Positions 39,101 to 46,421 of a DNA stretch of 64,000 bases are shown one piece after another (position 1 is the stretch's first letter; every line of letters starts with the position of its first letter). The stretch lies in the NCBI RefSeq assembly GCF_903944925.1, contig NZ_CAJATU010000125.1:1-64000 (forward strand), read 5' to 3'. Made by a program: the position numbers and the translations under genes. The notes under the pieces were generated by a model. It was not told where the DNA came from and ran no database searches. It saw only the letters and a program-made list of their open reading frames with translations. This stretch comes from an uncultured Rhodopila sp. (GTDB lineage Bacteria > Pseudomonadota > Alphaproteobacteria > Acetobacterales > Acetobacteraceae).

Positions 39101-39160
39101 CATCAGGTAGACGACGAACGACCGGTGCTCGAGCGCCCACTTGGAGATATTGGGGCCCAC
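36098..39160 (-). CDS. RND family efflux pump, inner-membrane permease
   Basis: A 1020-residue RND transporter with 12 TM segments in two repeats and two large periplasmic loops. N-terminal WALEHRSFVVYLMIASVLAG, TM4 GLLVDDAMTTIDVMTSRLAAGD (the acidic DD pair of the proton relay) and RNAVILVEQIEAERALG in TM10-11 are visible. The TM4 sequence and GATITDTQQQVTERIERAL resemble the HAE-1/nodulation-type pumps. The GTG start at 39160 overlaps the adaptor stop by one base; its own stop overlaps mnhE. The substrate is unknown. No outer-membrane channel gene is adjacent. Confidence 0.93.
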   Translation of the reverse strand: MGPNISKWALEHRSFVVYLMIASVLAGLSAFYSLGRDEDPAFVIKTMVVQAAWPGATITDTQQQVTERIERALQETPHLDFIRSYTLPGKTTIFVNLKGATPAQEVPDVWYHVRKNVGDMARTLPAGVIGPGFNDEFGDTYGIIYGFIADGFTQRELRDYVDDVRSKLLLVPDVTKVEMLGAQDERVFVEFSMQRLAGLGIDRSALIAALQAQNVVSPAGIIQTGNEQLLLRVTGAFESEEDLRNINFVAGGRMIRLRDIADVHRGFADPPQPLFRVNGKPAIGLAVAMREGGDVLALGRNVEKAIHTITADLPLGIEPILVADQPHVVEHAISDFTTSLWQAIIIIMAVSFVSLGVRAGLVVAISIPLTLAIVFPIMQLAGIDLQRISLGALIIALGLLVDDAMTTIDVMTSRLAAGDTKEQSASYAYTSVAMAMLTGSFVTAAGFVPIGFAKSSAGEYTFSIFIVVGVSLIVSWIVAVLFAPLLGVWLLKTPKPSDKPSRILGGFRSMVVGAMRFRWLTIGITAGCFAVAVLLSPLIPRQFFPPSDRPELLVDLRLPQNASIFATDDMAERLSKVLSTDPDVASWSTYVGRGAIRFYLPLAVELPNDFFTQAVVIAKDVAARKRLQNHLEEVLSNQFPAAISRVSPLGLGPPVGWPIQYRVTGPDVSQVRDIALRLAGIVSSDPNATHVNYDWMEPARRVRINIDQDQARLLGLSSAALAAVLQSVVTGTTVTQLRDGIYLVDVVARANDEQRVSLATLRNVQLPLPNGRTVPLSQLASFDFDQEFPLIWRRDRVPTLTVQADVAPGNLPEAMVAHLAPEVEKLNASLPAPYRIEVGGTVEESANSQASVIAVVPLMLLLMITFLMIQLQSFSMLALCLIVVPMAMTGVVAALLLFHQPLGFVAILGILALIGMIARNAVILVEQIEAERALGKAPWVAVIDATVSRFRPIMLTAVSTVLGLIPIAATIFWGPMAFAIMGGFLVGTIVTLIFLPALYVAWFRIKEPRTEVAPVESART

Positions 39161-40272
39161 TAGCCTGCGGGCCCCAGCAGGCGGACCGTCTGGCCGGGAT
39201 GCAGCGCCTGGATGCCGGCGGTGACGACGATGTCACCCGGCTCCAGACCATGCGCGACCGAAACCGCCGCCTGGTCGAAGGACAGCATCTCGATATTGCG
39301 CAGCGACACGGTCAGCTTCTCTGGATCGACCACCCAGACGGCCGGCTGGCGGTTGAACTCGGTCAGGGCGGAGGCCGGGACCGAGATCACCTGGTCCGCC
39401 TCCAGCCGCATCGTGCCGTTCACCGTGGCGCCGAGGCGCATCGCTGCCGGCGGATCGGTCAAGCCGACCCGCACCGCGAAGGTCCGGGTCACCGGATCGG
39501 CCTGCGGTGCGACTTCCCGCACCCGGCCCGTCGTCGTCACCGAAGGATCATCCGTCAGCCTGACGGCGATGCGCGGGTCGCTTGGCGCGGAGCGCAGCAC
39601 CTGGGCGGGCACGTCGAACACCGCGTCGCGCCCGTCCTTGCGGGCGATGGTGACGACCATCTGGCCGGCCTGCACGACCTCCCCCGGTTCGGCGCCGCGA
39701 GCGGTGACGGTGCCGGCGGCATCGGCCTGCAGGATCGTGTAGCTGACGCGATCTGCTGCGATGCGGACCTGAACCTCATTGGCGTCGACATTGGCCTGTG
39801 CGGTGCTGAGTGCCTTTTCGGCTAGCTCGAACTGGGCCCGCGGCGTGTGGCCCTGGGAAAGCAAGGTGCGCTGACGCTCGAAGGCGGATCTCGCCTGGGT
39901 GAGCTGTGCCGCGGCGGCGGTCCGGTTCGCCTGGGCGGCACGCAGCGCGTTCAGCTCGTTCTGCGCGTCGAGGCGGGCGAGTTCCTGGCCCGGCGTGACG
40001 GCGTCGCCGACGTTGACGAACCGCTGGAGCATCCGACCGCCGATGCGGAAGGCCATGGCCGAGGAATCCTGCGCGTCGATGTGGCCGGTCAGGATCACGG
40101 TCTCACCGGAGTCGGACGGCTTGACGGTGACGGAGCGCACCGGGCGCGGCACCGGCGCTTCGACTTGTTCTTCCTTCTTGCAGGCGGTGAAGAGCAGTGG
40201 CAGCGCGAGCGCCAGCGTCCAGCCGTAACGTCCGATCATCCAGGGTCTATCTCCGCGCCGCGCTGTGTTCAT
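39160..40272 (-). CDS. RND efflux periplasmic adaptor lipoprotein (MFP)
   Basis: A 370-residue membrane fusion protein linking an RND pump to an outer-membrane channel. The N-terminus has a lipoprotein signal (LALALPLLFTAC, Cys at about 32). A barrel/lipoyl half (IGGRMLQRFVNVGDAVTPGQELARLD), an alpha-hairpin (about 95-165) and a second lipoyl half (GTVTARGAEPGEVVQAGQ) then follow. After a beta-barrel and membrane-proximal domain it ends VTAGIQALHPGQTVRL. ATG 40272 has GAGG close upstream; ATG 40239 (MIGRYGW) is an alternative. It is the first gene of the RND-Mrp string. Confidence 0.92.
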   Translation of the reverse strand: MNTARRGDRPWMIGRYGWTLALALPLLFTACKKEEQVEAPVPRPVRSVTVKPSDSGETVILTGHIDAQDSSAMAFRIGGRMLQRFVNVGDAVTPGQELARLDAQNELNALRAAQANRTAAAAQLTQARSAFERQRTLLSQGHTPRAQFELAEKALSTAQANVDANEVQVRIAADRVSYTILQADAAGTVTARGAEPGEVVQAGQMVVTIARKDGRDAVFDVPAQVLRSAPSDPRIAVRLTDDPSVTTTGRVREVAPQADPVTRTFAVRVGLTDPPAAMRLGATVNGTMRLEADQVISVPASALTEFNRQPAVWVVDPEKLTVSLRNIEMLSFDQAAVSVAHGLEPGDIVVTAGIQALHPGQTVRLLGPAG

Positions 40273-40670
40273 GCCTCGCCCCCGGGTGCCGTCGCGGCAC
40301 ATTACTGAACTACGTTTCGTCATACAGTGCGACCCGCAGCACCGGCCTTCATCGTCGTGCCGGCGAATGCCGGCATCCACGCCTTTCATGAGCACAACCA
40401 AAGGCGCGGATGGCGGGCCTACGCCCGCCATGACGGTGGCGGCAACCCTGCCAGTAGGTCAATCCTTACGGCTGTTGGTATAACACGGTGGAGGATATAG
40501 TTTGCAGCAAACTACTACCAGCCGGGCAAAGCGTGAAGACGGGCCGAGCGTCCCCATACAATCCAGTTCGTCCCAATCTGATCGGCAATGGCGAAACGTC
40601 ATGCAGCGCCGGACTTGGCGCAGGCAGCTCCGGTTGTTTCCGTGCGGGCGATCAGATAAGCGATGCAGCA
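40273..40670. other. Divergent intergenic region with one repeat
   Basis: Nearly 400 bases between the adaptor gene and the AI-2E permease. It contains the composite palindrome at 40354-40434. Short frames here lack coding character. Both divergent genes must have their promoters in it, but I cannot place -35/-10 boxes with confidence. Confidence 0.5.
40354..40434. repeat. Composite extragenic palindrome (81 bp copy)
   Basis: GTCGTGCCGGCGAATGCCGG through CATCCACGCCTTT and AAAGGCGCGGATG to CGCCCGCCATGAC. Same structure as the copies at 19323 and 32012, and its right half equals the half copies at 29 and 11565. Confidence 0.62.
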
Positions 40671-41744
40671 ATGCACAATCCAATCCAGGCAGTCCGCCGG
40701 CCAGGCGGCCGTGGCCTTCGCGCAATGGTGGGAATCGGGACCGCGATTCTGGTCGTCGCGGCCCTGGGTATCGGGCAGCCGGTGTTCGCGCCGCTGATCT
40801 TCGCGCTGTTCATCATCTCCATCGTCTGGCCGCTGCAAGGCAAGCTGCAACGCCGCTTGCCGAAACTGCTGGCGCTGCTGATCAGCATGATCGTTGCCGT
40901 CGTCGCGTTCGGCGCCTTTGCGTATCTGATCACCTGGGCGTTCAGCCATGTCGGGAGCTATGCGGTCGCCGAGTCCGGGCAGTTCCAGCTTCTTTACACC
41001 CAGGTGACGGACTGGCTGGCGGGCCACGGCATCGAGGTCTCCGCCCTCTGGACGGAGCATTTCAACGTCGGCTGGCTGCTGAGCGCGGCACAGCGGATCA
41101 CCACCATGCTGAACGGCATGCTGAGTTTCTCGCTCGTGGTGTTGGTCTACATCATCCTCGGCCTTCTGGAGGTCGAGCCGATGGTCAAGCGGCTGCACCG
41201 GATGACCAACCAGGAAACCGCGCGACTGCTGCTGGTTGGCGGGGCGCGCGTCGCGGCAAAGTATCGGCGTTACCTGCTGGTGCGCTCGCTGATGAGTATC
41301 ATCACCGGGGTGCTGGTGTGGGGCTTCATCTGGCTCTGCGGCCTGCCGCTGGCGCGGGAATGGGGCATCATCGCCTTCGCTTTCAATTATATCCCGGTCA
41401 TCGGGCCGCTACTGGCAACCGTGCTGCCAACCTTGTTCGCCGTCGCCCAGTTCGACACGCTGCAGAGCGCGGTGCTGGTGTTCGGGATCCTCAACCTGAT
41501 CCAGTTCGCCGTCGGCAGCAACCTGGAGCCGCGCGTGTCCGGCAACATCCTGGCGATGTCGCCGGTCGTTGTGCTGTTCGCGGTGTTCTTCTGGACCTGG
41601 CTATGGGGCCTGAGCGGCGCCTTCATCGGCGTGCCCATCGTCATCGCCGTACTGACCTTGTGCGAGGAGCATCCAGCCAGCCGCTGGGTGGTCGAAATCT
41701 TCGGCGCGGCCCCGGCCAGGCAGGCCACGGCTGAACAGGACTGA
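40671..41744 (+). CDS. AI-2E family transporter (permease)
   Basis: A 357-residue membrane protein of the AI-2 exporter-like superfamily. Hydrophobic segments are at the start (ILVVAALGIGQPVFAPLIFALFI), a soluble middle region follows, and four to five TM segments finish it, with FAFNYIPVIGPLLATVLPTLFA and SGAFIGVPIVIAV. The family includes autoinducer-2 exporters and Na+(Li+)/H+ antiporters, so the cargo is open. ATG 40671 is chosen because membrane homology begins there. The metallophosphoesterase gene follows after 3 bases. Confidence 0.85.
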   Translation: MHNPIQAVRRPGGRGLRAMVGIGTAILVVAALGIGQPVFAPLIFALFIISIVWPLQGKLQRRLPKLLALLISMIVAVVAFGAFAYLITWAFSHVGSYAVAESGQFQLLYTQVTDWLAGHGIEVSALWTEHFNVGWLLSAAQRITTMLNGMLSFSLVVLVYIILGLLEVEPMVKRLHRMTNQETARLLLVGGARVAAKYRRYLLVRSLMSIITGVLVWGFIWLCGLPLAREWGIIAFAFNYIPVIGPLLATVLPTLFAVAQFDTLQSAVLVFGILNLIQFAVGSNLEPRVSGNILAMSPVVVLFAVFFWTWLWGLSGAFIGVPIVIAVLTLCEEHPASRWVVEIFGAAPARQATAEQD

Positions 41745-41747
41745 ACC

Positions 41748-43463
41748 ATGCAGCCGATCCTCGACCCGCGCGACGGTGACTTCGAGGATGACGCCTCCAG
41801 CACCCATCAGCGATCTTTGTTGTCGCTGGCCGGCAGCCTGTTCGCCGAGATCAGCCTGCCCAAGCTGTTGGCCGTCTGGGTCGTCCTGCTGCTGATCCCG
41901 GCGCTGCTGCTGGGCGCGGCACCGCTGGTAGCCACGGCCTGGGCGGTGGCGGTCTGGGACAAGACCGCGGACATGTTTACCGACATCTGGCCGGCCTTGC
42001 TGCTGCCGCCCCTGGCGGCCATCGGCTGGTTCGGCGGGCGGCGGACATTGCGCCTGGCGGAGAGCAGCTTCTGGTCGCTGAACGCGCTGGCGGTGCAGCC
42101 GATCTATGTGATTTTCCGGGAGGGATTGCGGCATTTGGCAGAATCGCTGCTGCCGTCCGGGATGCGGCCGTCCCGGCGTTCGGCGGTGCGGGCGCTGAGC
42201 GCGGCGGTGTCGGGCATCGCCCTCTTCCTGCTTGGCTGCGGTGCCGTCGCCCTCCTTTGGCCCGCCACGCGCTGGGTCGGCTCGATCGCCGGGCTGACCT
42301 CGGTCCATCTGATGGTCCCGGTGCTGTTGGCCAACAGCCTGACCTTGATCGCGGCCTACTGCGCCGTCGCCACGCTGGTCTGGGGCGTCGGCGACGCGCT
42401 GATGGCGCAGCCGCGCGACCTCGCGGGATTTGCCCCTGCGGCGCCGGGCGACCGGGTCTGGCGCGTCGCGCATCTGTCCGACATCCATGTGGTGGGTGAG
42501 CGCTTCGGGTTCCGCATCGAAAGCGGCCGCGCCGGACCGCGCGGCAATGATCGTTTCCGGCAGACCCTGGCGCGGCTGGACGCGATCCATGCCGGGCAGC
42601 CGCTGGACGTGGTCCTGATCACCGGCGACCTGACCGATGCCGGCCGTTCCGCCGAGTGGGCGGAGTTCTTCATTGCGCTGGAGGCCTATCCGGCTCTGGC
42701 GGAACGCGTCGTCGCGCTGCCGGGGAACCACGACGTCAATGTCGTCGACAGGTCCAGTCCCGCCCGGATGGAGCTGCAGATGAGCCCGACCAAGCGGTTG
42801 CGGCAACTGCGGACCATTTCGGCTTTGGAACGCCTGCAGGGTGGCCGCGTGCGCGTGGTTGGCGGCGGCTTTCTGACCGAGGCGCTGGCGCCGCACGCTG
42901 CCGGGATGGCGGCATTTGCCGACAGCGGATCGCCGCGGCGGCTGTCGCGCGCGCTCGCCGAGGTCTGGGACGCGGTCTATCCGATGGTGCTGCCGCCCGC
43001 CACGCCCGACGGGCTGGGGATCATCATCCTGAACTCCAATGCCGAGACGCATTTCTCCTTTACCAATGCGCTGGGCGTGGTCTCATCGGCCCAGGCGAAG
43101 CGTATCCGCGTCGCGGCGGGGCTTTATCCGCAGGCCTGCTGGATCGTTGCGCTGCATCACCACCTTATTGAATACCCGCAGAAGGCGAACGCGCTGTCGA
43201 TGCGCATCGGCACCGCGCTGGTCAACGGCAGTCTGATGATCCGGCAGTTGCAGCGCCTGGCCGGGCGGGCGGTGATCATGCACGGACACCGGCACACCGA
43301 TTGGATCGGGCAGTGCGGTCGCCTGCTGATCGTTTCGGCACCGTCGCCGGTGATGGCGCCGGCTGCTGCCGGCACCCCTTATTTTTACATTCACTCCCTG
43401 GCGATCGGGCCGGATGCGCAATTGAAGCTGAGGCAGCCGGAGCGGGTCGAAGTGACACCCTGA
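41748..43463 (+). CDS. Membrane-anchored metallophosphoesterase
   Basis: A 571-residue protein. The N-terminal ~220 residues hold several TM segments (AVWVVLLLIPALLLGAAPLV, IALFLLGCGAVALLWPATRW). A calcineurin-like phosphoesterase domain follows, with the full metal-ligand set: AHLSDIHVVGERFG, VLITGDLTDAG, ALPGNHDVN, ALHHHLIEYP and MHGHRHTDW. The domain is probably cytosolic on its membrane anchor. Located 3 bases after the AI-2E gene, so co-transcribed. The substrate (nucleotide, lipid or UDP-sugar) is not deducible. Confidence 0.88.
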   Translation: MQPILDPRDGDFEDDASSTHQRSLLSLAGSLFAEISLPKLLAVWVVLLLIPALLLGAAPLVATAWAVAVWDKTADMFTDIWPALLLPPLAAIGWFGGRRTLRLAESSFWSLNALAVQPIYVIFREGLRHLAESLLPSGMRPSRRSAVRALSAAVSGIALFLLGCGAVALLWPATRWVGSIAGLTSVHLMVPVLLANSLTLIAAYCAVATLVWGVGDALMAQPRDLAGFAPAAPGDRVWRVAHLSDIHVVGERFGFRIESGRAGPRGNDRFRQTLARLDAIHAGQPLDVVLITGDLTDAGRSAEWAEFFIALEAYPALAERVVALPGNHDVNVVDRSSPARMELQMSPTKRLRQLRTISALERLQGGRVRVVGGGFLTEALAPHAAGMAAFADSGSPRRLSRALAEVWDAVYPMVLPPATPDGLGIIILNSNAETHFSFTNALGVVSSAQAKRIRVAAGLYPQACWIVALHHHLIEYPQKANALSMRIGTALVNGSLMIRQLQRLAGRAVIMHGHRHTDWIGQCGRLLIVSAPSPVMAPAAAGTPYFYIHSLAIGPDAQLKLRQPERVEVTP

Positions 43464-43965
43464 AAGCGGGTGCCGGAGGCGTTGGCGCACCTCGATGTTG
43501 AAGTGCAACCAGAGTGGCCGATCAAAGTCCCGTCGTCGTCCGGCGTGGAGGAGAACATGGCCCTCCTCCCACTGCAAACAGGGGGCAGGGAGTAGGGCCT
43601 CACCGGTCTCCGGCCCGAACGAGATGCTCGGCATCTCGCGCTCTCCCGGATATTTGAACAAGGAAGTCTTCCTCGCTGTGATGAGATCACAATACACGTT
43701 GCGGTGCCGATGAGCGTCAAGGAGATGGGCCTCGCCGAGGCAAGTCTCAACGGCGTCTGCCATTATACCTCGGATTCACGAATCTTGATTTACGCGAACA
43801 CGCAGCGAGTGGACGGAAAGACTGCTGCTCGGAACGCGTGACCGTCCGGGGGGAGCTCCGCGCGAAAACCTTGGGAAAAGATTTTGACAGCGCCTAAAAT
43901 GCCCACGGCCGGATAAACCGGTCACATAACGAATGTTGCTTAACGACACGAAGTGGAGGCGTCTG
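43464..43965. other. 502-base region, mostly non-coding; possible minus-strand gene remnant
   Basis: On the minus strand a frame from 43763 (MADAVETCLGEAHLL, then YPGEREMPSISFGPETGEAL and LLPAPCLQWEEGHVLLH) looks more protein-like than chance over its first ~100 residues. It then runs into the 3' end of the metallophosphoesterase gene. I do not recognise it; it may be a decayed gene. A candidate promoter for the next gene lies at 43871-43900. Confidence 0.35.
43871..43900 (+). promoter_or_regulatory. Candidate promoter for the 205-residue gene
   Basis: TTGGGA at 43871-43876, an 18-base spacer, then TAAAAT at 43895-43900, about 65 bases before the ATG at 43966. Based on consensus and spacing only. 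Confidence 0.35.
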
Positions 43966-44583
43966 ATGTCTTTAGCATCGGTTCGAAGTGTATCGCCGTT
44001 CCCCGGAAAGTCCGGGCTGGCCGCGGAGCGTGCGCGCACGCTTGGTGATATCTATGCCCGGCACGGCGCGGCTGCCCGTGTCGCGAGAGTGATCGCGGGG
44101 GATCTGGCCGGCCAAATCGCGCTCTTTGCCGGGTTCGCGGACGGTAAGAGTATGGCGCAGATATGGGAAAAGTGCCAAGCTGATCCAGCTTTTGCCAAAT
44201 TGAGGGAAGAGCACGGACTTAATCCCGCCGGCTCTCTATCGGGTCCGGAAGTCTATCGGTTCGTGTATGGCCAGCCGGAACCGGGCTACCCGGTATTGGT
44301 ACAGCGCGAGTATACCATTTCTCGCGACAAGATCGCTGACGCCCTGGAACTGATGCCGGAACTCAATGCATTGGGCCAGGCCCATGATATCAAAGTAAGC
44401 GCCGTAGTTCCGGTGTTCTCCAGCGATATGGCCCGGTTCATCGCGGTTTACCGCTACCGTTCGCCTGTTCATTTGGGCGCCGCGCTCGACGGTGTCGGCA
44501 TGTCCGCTGAATTCCAGTCCATCGTGAACAGGGCCGCAGCATTCGCCAGCCTGACGAGAAGCAGGGTTGTTATCGACATGTGA
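43966..44583 (+). CDS. Unrecognised 205-residue protein with an internal duplication
   Basis: No family recognised with certainty. The two halves look alike: RVARVIAGDLAGQIALFAGF...AQIWEKCQADPAFAKL (about 33-76) and KVSAVVPVFSSDMARFIAVY...ALDGVGMSAEFQSI (about 144-188). Each pairs a hydrophobic strand set with a helix, consistent with a duplicated ferredoxin-like (ABM/NIPSNAP-like) alpha-beta domain (inference). There is no signal peptide. GGAGG about 8 bases upstream fixes ATG 43966 over ATG 43933. Confidence 0.6.
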   Translation: MSLASVRSVSPFPGKSGLAAERARTLGDIYARHGAAARVARVIAGDLAGQIALFAGFADGKSMAQIWEKCQADPAFAKLREEHGLNPAGSLSGPEVYRFVYGQPEPGYPVLVQREYTISRDKIADALELMPELNALGQAHDIKVSAVVPVFSSDMARFIAVYRYRSPVHLGAALDGVGMSAEFQSIVNRAAAFASLTRSRVVIDM

Positions 44584-44654
44584 GCGTTTGCTGATCCCGG
44601 CGGCGGAAACTGTCTTCCGGTGCCCAAAAGATCTTGGCCGCGCAGAGTGAGTTT

Positions 44655-44701
44655 CGTGAAGGAGGGCGTGAAATCGCCCTACGGCAGCGCCCTTTTTCAC
44701 G
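44655..44701 (+). terminator. Stem-loop downstream of the 205-residue gene
   Basis: CGTGAA...AGGGCG pairs with CGCCCT...TTTTCACG, with an inner AGGGCG/CGCCCT hairpin as an alternative. The T-run lies inside the right arm rather than after it, so terminator function is uncertain. The 297-base gap to the carbonic anhydrase shows nothing else. Confidence 0.35.
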
Positions 44702-44880
44702 TTCATACGGCAGTCTTGCCGGCACCACATTCAGGTCAGCCGCCCGAGCCATTTTTTTCTCTTGACCAATCAGGCAAACGGGAAGACGTCACCTGGAGGC
44801 GGCTTATCCAAATCGATCTGGGGCCGCGCGAACGAGCCACACGCCGTTCTGATAACATAACAACGAGAGCGAAGCGACAC

Positions 44881-45588
44881 ATGTGTCTATATTGTGCAGA
44901 CAAAGGTCTGAATCGTCGTGGATTGTTCATGGCGGGCGCCGGCCTGCTGGCGGCGGCGGTCCCGCTGGGCGCGCGGGCGCAATCTCCGCCGCAAACCGCG
45001 GCAGCGACACCGGACGCCGCGCTCGGCCTATTGACCGAGGGCAACGCACGCTATGTCGCCAACCAGCCGCGGCAGCGCGACTTCTCGGCTGGCCGCGCCA
45101 GCACGGCGCTCGGCCAGGCGCCGTTCGCGGCGATCCTCGGTTGCGCCGACTCGCGTGTCGCCCCTGAACTGGCGTTCGACCAGAATCCGGGCGACCTGTT
45201 CGTGGTCCGTGTGGCCGGCAATTTCGTGACCCCGGAAGGTCTTGGCAGCCTGGAGTTCGGCGCCGCGGTCCTGGGTGTCAAGGTGATCATGGTGCTGGGC
45301 CACACCAGTTGCGGCGCGGTGAAAGCGACCGTTGCAGCCCTGCAGAAGGGCAACACGCTGCCGGGACATATCGCCGGACTCGTGCGCGCCATGAAACCGG
45401 GCATCGAACCGGTTGTGAAACACCCGGGTGCCGATCTCGAACAGCGCGCGACCGTTGCCAACGTGCGTTACAATGTCGAGCGGCTCAAGACGGCCCGGCC
45501 CATCCTGGCCGAGATGGTCGCCAAAAAGCAGCTACTGGTCGTGGGCGGCGTCTACGATCTCGCGACCGGCAAGGTGTCGTTCGTGTAG
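44881..45588 (+). CDS. Exported beta-class carbonic anhydrase
   Basis: Interconverts CO2 and bicarbonate. The 235-residue protein has a twin-arginine-like leader (LNRRGLFMAGAGLLAAAVPLG, cleavage near ARA-Q at about residue 37), suggesting a periplasmic location. It has the full beta-CA zinc site: Cys88, Asp90 and Arg92 in GCADSRV, His141 and Cys144 in GHTSCGAV. The C-terminal VVGGVYDLATGKVSFV is typical. An MCLYC segment before the twin Arg is unusual. The start at ATG 44881 is the natural one; the upstream open frame has no coding character. Confidence 0.92.
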   Translation: MCLYCADKGLNRRGLFMAGAGLLAAAVPLGARAQSPPQTAAATPDAALGLLTEGNARYVANQPRQRDFSAGRASTALGQAPFAAILGCADSRVAPELAFDQNPGDLFVVRVAGNFVTPEGLGSLEFGAAVLGVKVIMVLGHTSCGAVKATVAALQKGNTLPGHIAGLVRAMKPGIEPVVKHPGADLEQRATVANVRYNVERLKTARPILAEMVAKKQLLVVGGVYDLATGKVSFV

Positions 45589-45620
45589 CCGCTGGCCCGG
45601 GCGCGAAACGGCGCCTGGCG

Positions 45621-45738
45621 CTTTGGAACGTGGTGGACGGTTGCGGGACATCCGACCCGCACCGTCGCCGGCCGACTGTCCTATGCTTTCAGCCGTTACG
45701 GAGCAAACGCAAGCGCACGCTTCGTGACGACAACACGG
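45621..45738 (+). repeat. ~120-bp element shared with 19620-19739
   Basis: Second copy of the element starting CTTTGGAACGTGGTG. It lies between the carbonic anhydrase stop and the glycine-zipper gene start, in the same orientation and at a similar distance from the downstream gene as the copy before the porin. Confidence 0.5.
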
Positions 45739-45807
45739 GGGCGCCGGTCGATTGCCTCGCGCTGCGCGCCGGGTTGCCCGAGCAAGAATTGGCCCAGGAG
45801 ATAAGAC

Positions 45808-46290
45808 TTGTTTCAAAAGCCGCACCACATTGCATATCGCCGCACCGGCGCCATCCGACGGGCAATCGGTCCCGCGGCGCTGGCCGCAACCCTGATGCTC
45901 CCGGCCTGTGCCCAAACGCCGATGGGCCCGACCATTGCTACCATGCCCGGTCCGAACACGTCGTTCCAGCAATTCCAGAACGACCAGGCCGTGTGCCGGA
46001 ACTTTGCCGCCCAGGCGGTGCAGGATCAGGCGCAGGGCGCCAATGTGCGAGGCCTCGGCACGGCGGCATTGACGACCGCGCTCGGTGCAGGGCTGGGAGC
46101 CGCGGTCGGAGGCGGCCGGGGTGCAGGGATCGGGGCTGCCAGCGGCGCGCTCGGCGGCACGGGGTTGGCAGCCAGGAACACCTCCAATGCCAACGTGTCG
46201 ATCCAGGCGCAGTACGACAACGCGTTCGCCTCGTGCATGTTCAGCCTCGGCAACGCGGTGCCGTCCATGGGGCCGATGATGAACCGATGA
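45808..46290 (+). CDS. Glycine-zipper exported lipoprotein
   Basis: A 160-residue protein with a lipoprotein-type signal (AALAATLMLPAC, Cys about 32), a Cys-containing middle (QAVCRNFAAQAVQ), a glycine zipper (TALGAGLGAAVGGGRGAGIGAASGALGGTG, given here in part as GAGLGAAVGGGRGAGIG, about 92-115) and a C-terminal ASCMFSLGN. The start is TTG 45808, supported by AGGAG about 8 bases upstream. It probably sits in the outer membrane or periplasm. Function is unknown. Confidence 0.75.
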   Translation: MFQKPHHIAYRRTGAIRRAIGPAALAATLMLPACAQTPMGPTIATMPGPNTSFQQFQNDQAVCRNFAAQAVQDQAQGANVRGLGTAALTTALGAGLGAAVGGGRGAGIGAASGALGGTGLAARNTSNANVSIQAQYDNAFASCMFSLGNAVPSMGPMMNR

Positions 46291-46421
46291 CGGGTGGCAT
46301 CGTCGTCCTTCGTGGCTAAGGCGGAAGATCGCCATCTCCTTTGTTTCCGGACACCCGGGACATTAACTGGTGGCTGTGTGATCCCGATGCTACAAGCATC
46401 GGGTACACTGCGCATGGCCCG

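Noticed and set aside
40488-40670. N-terminal extension of the AI-2E permease
   Set aside because: Residues before ATG 40671 look like translated intergenic DNA and lack membrane or family similarity.
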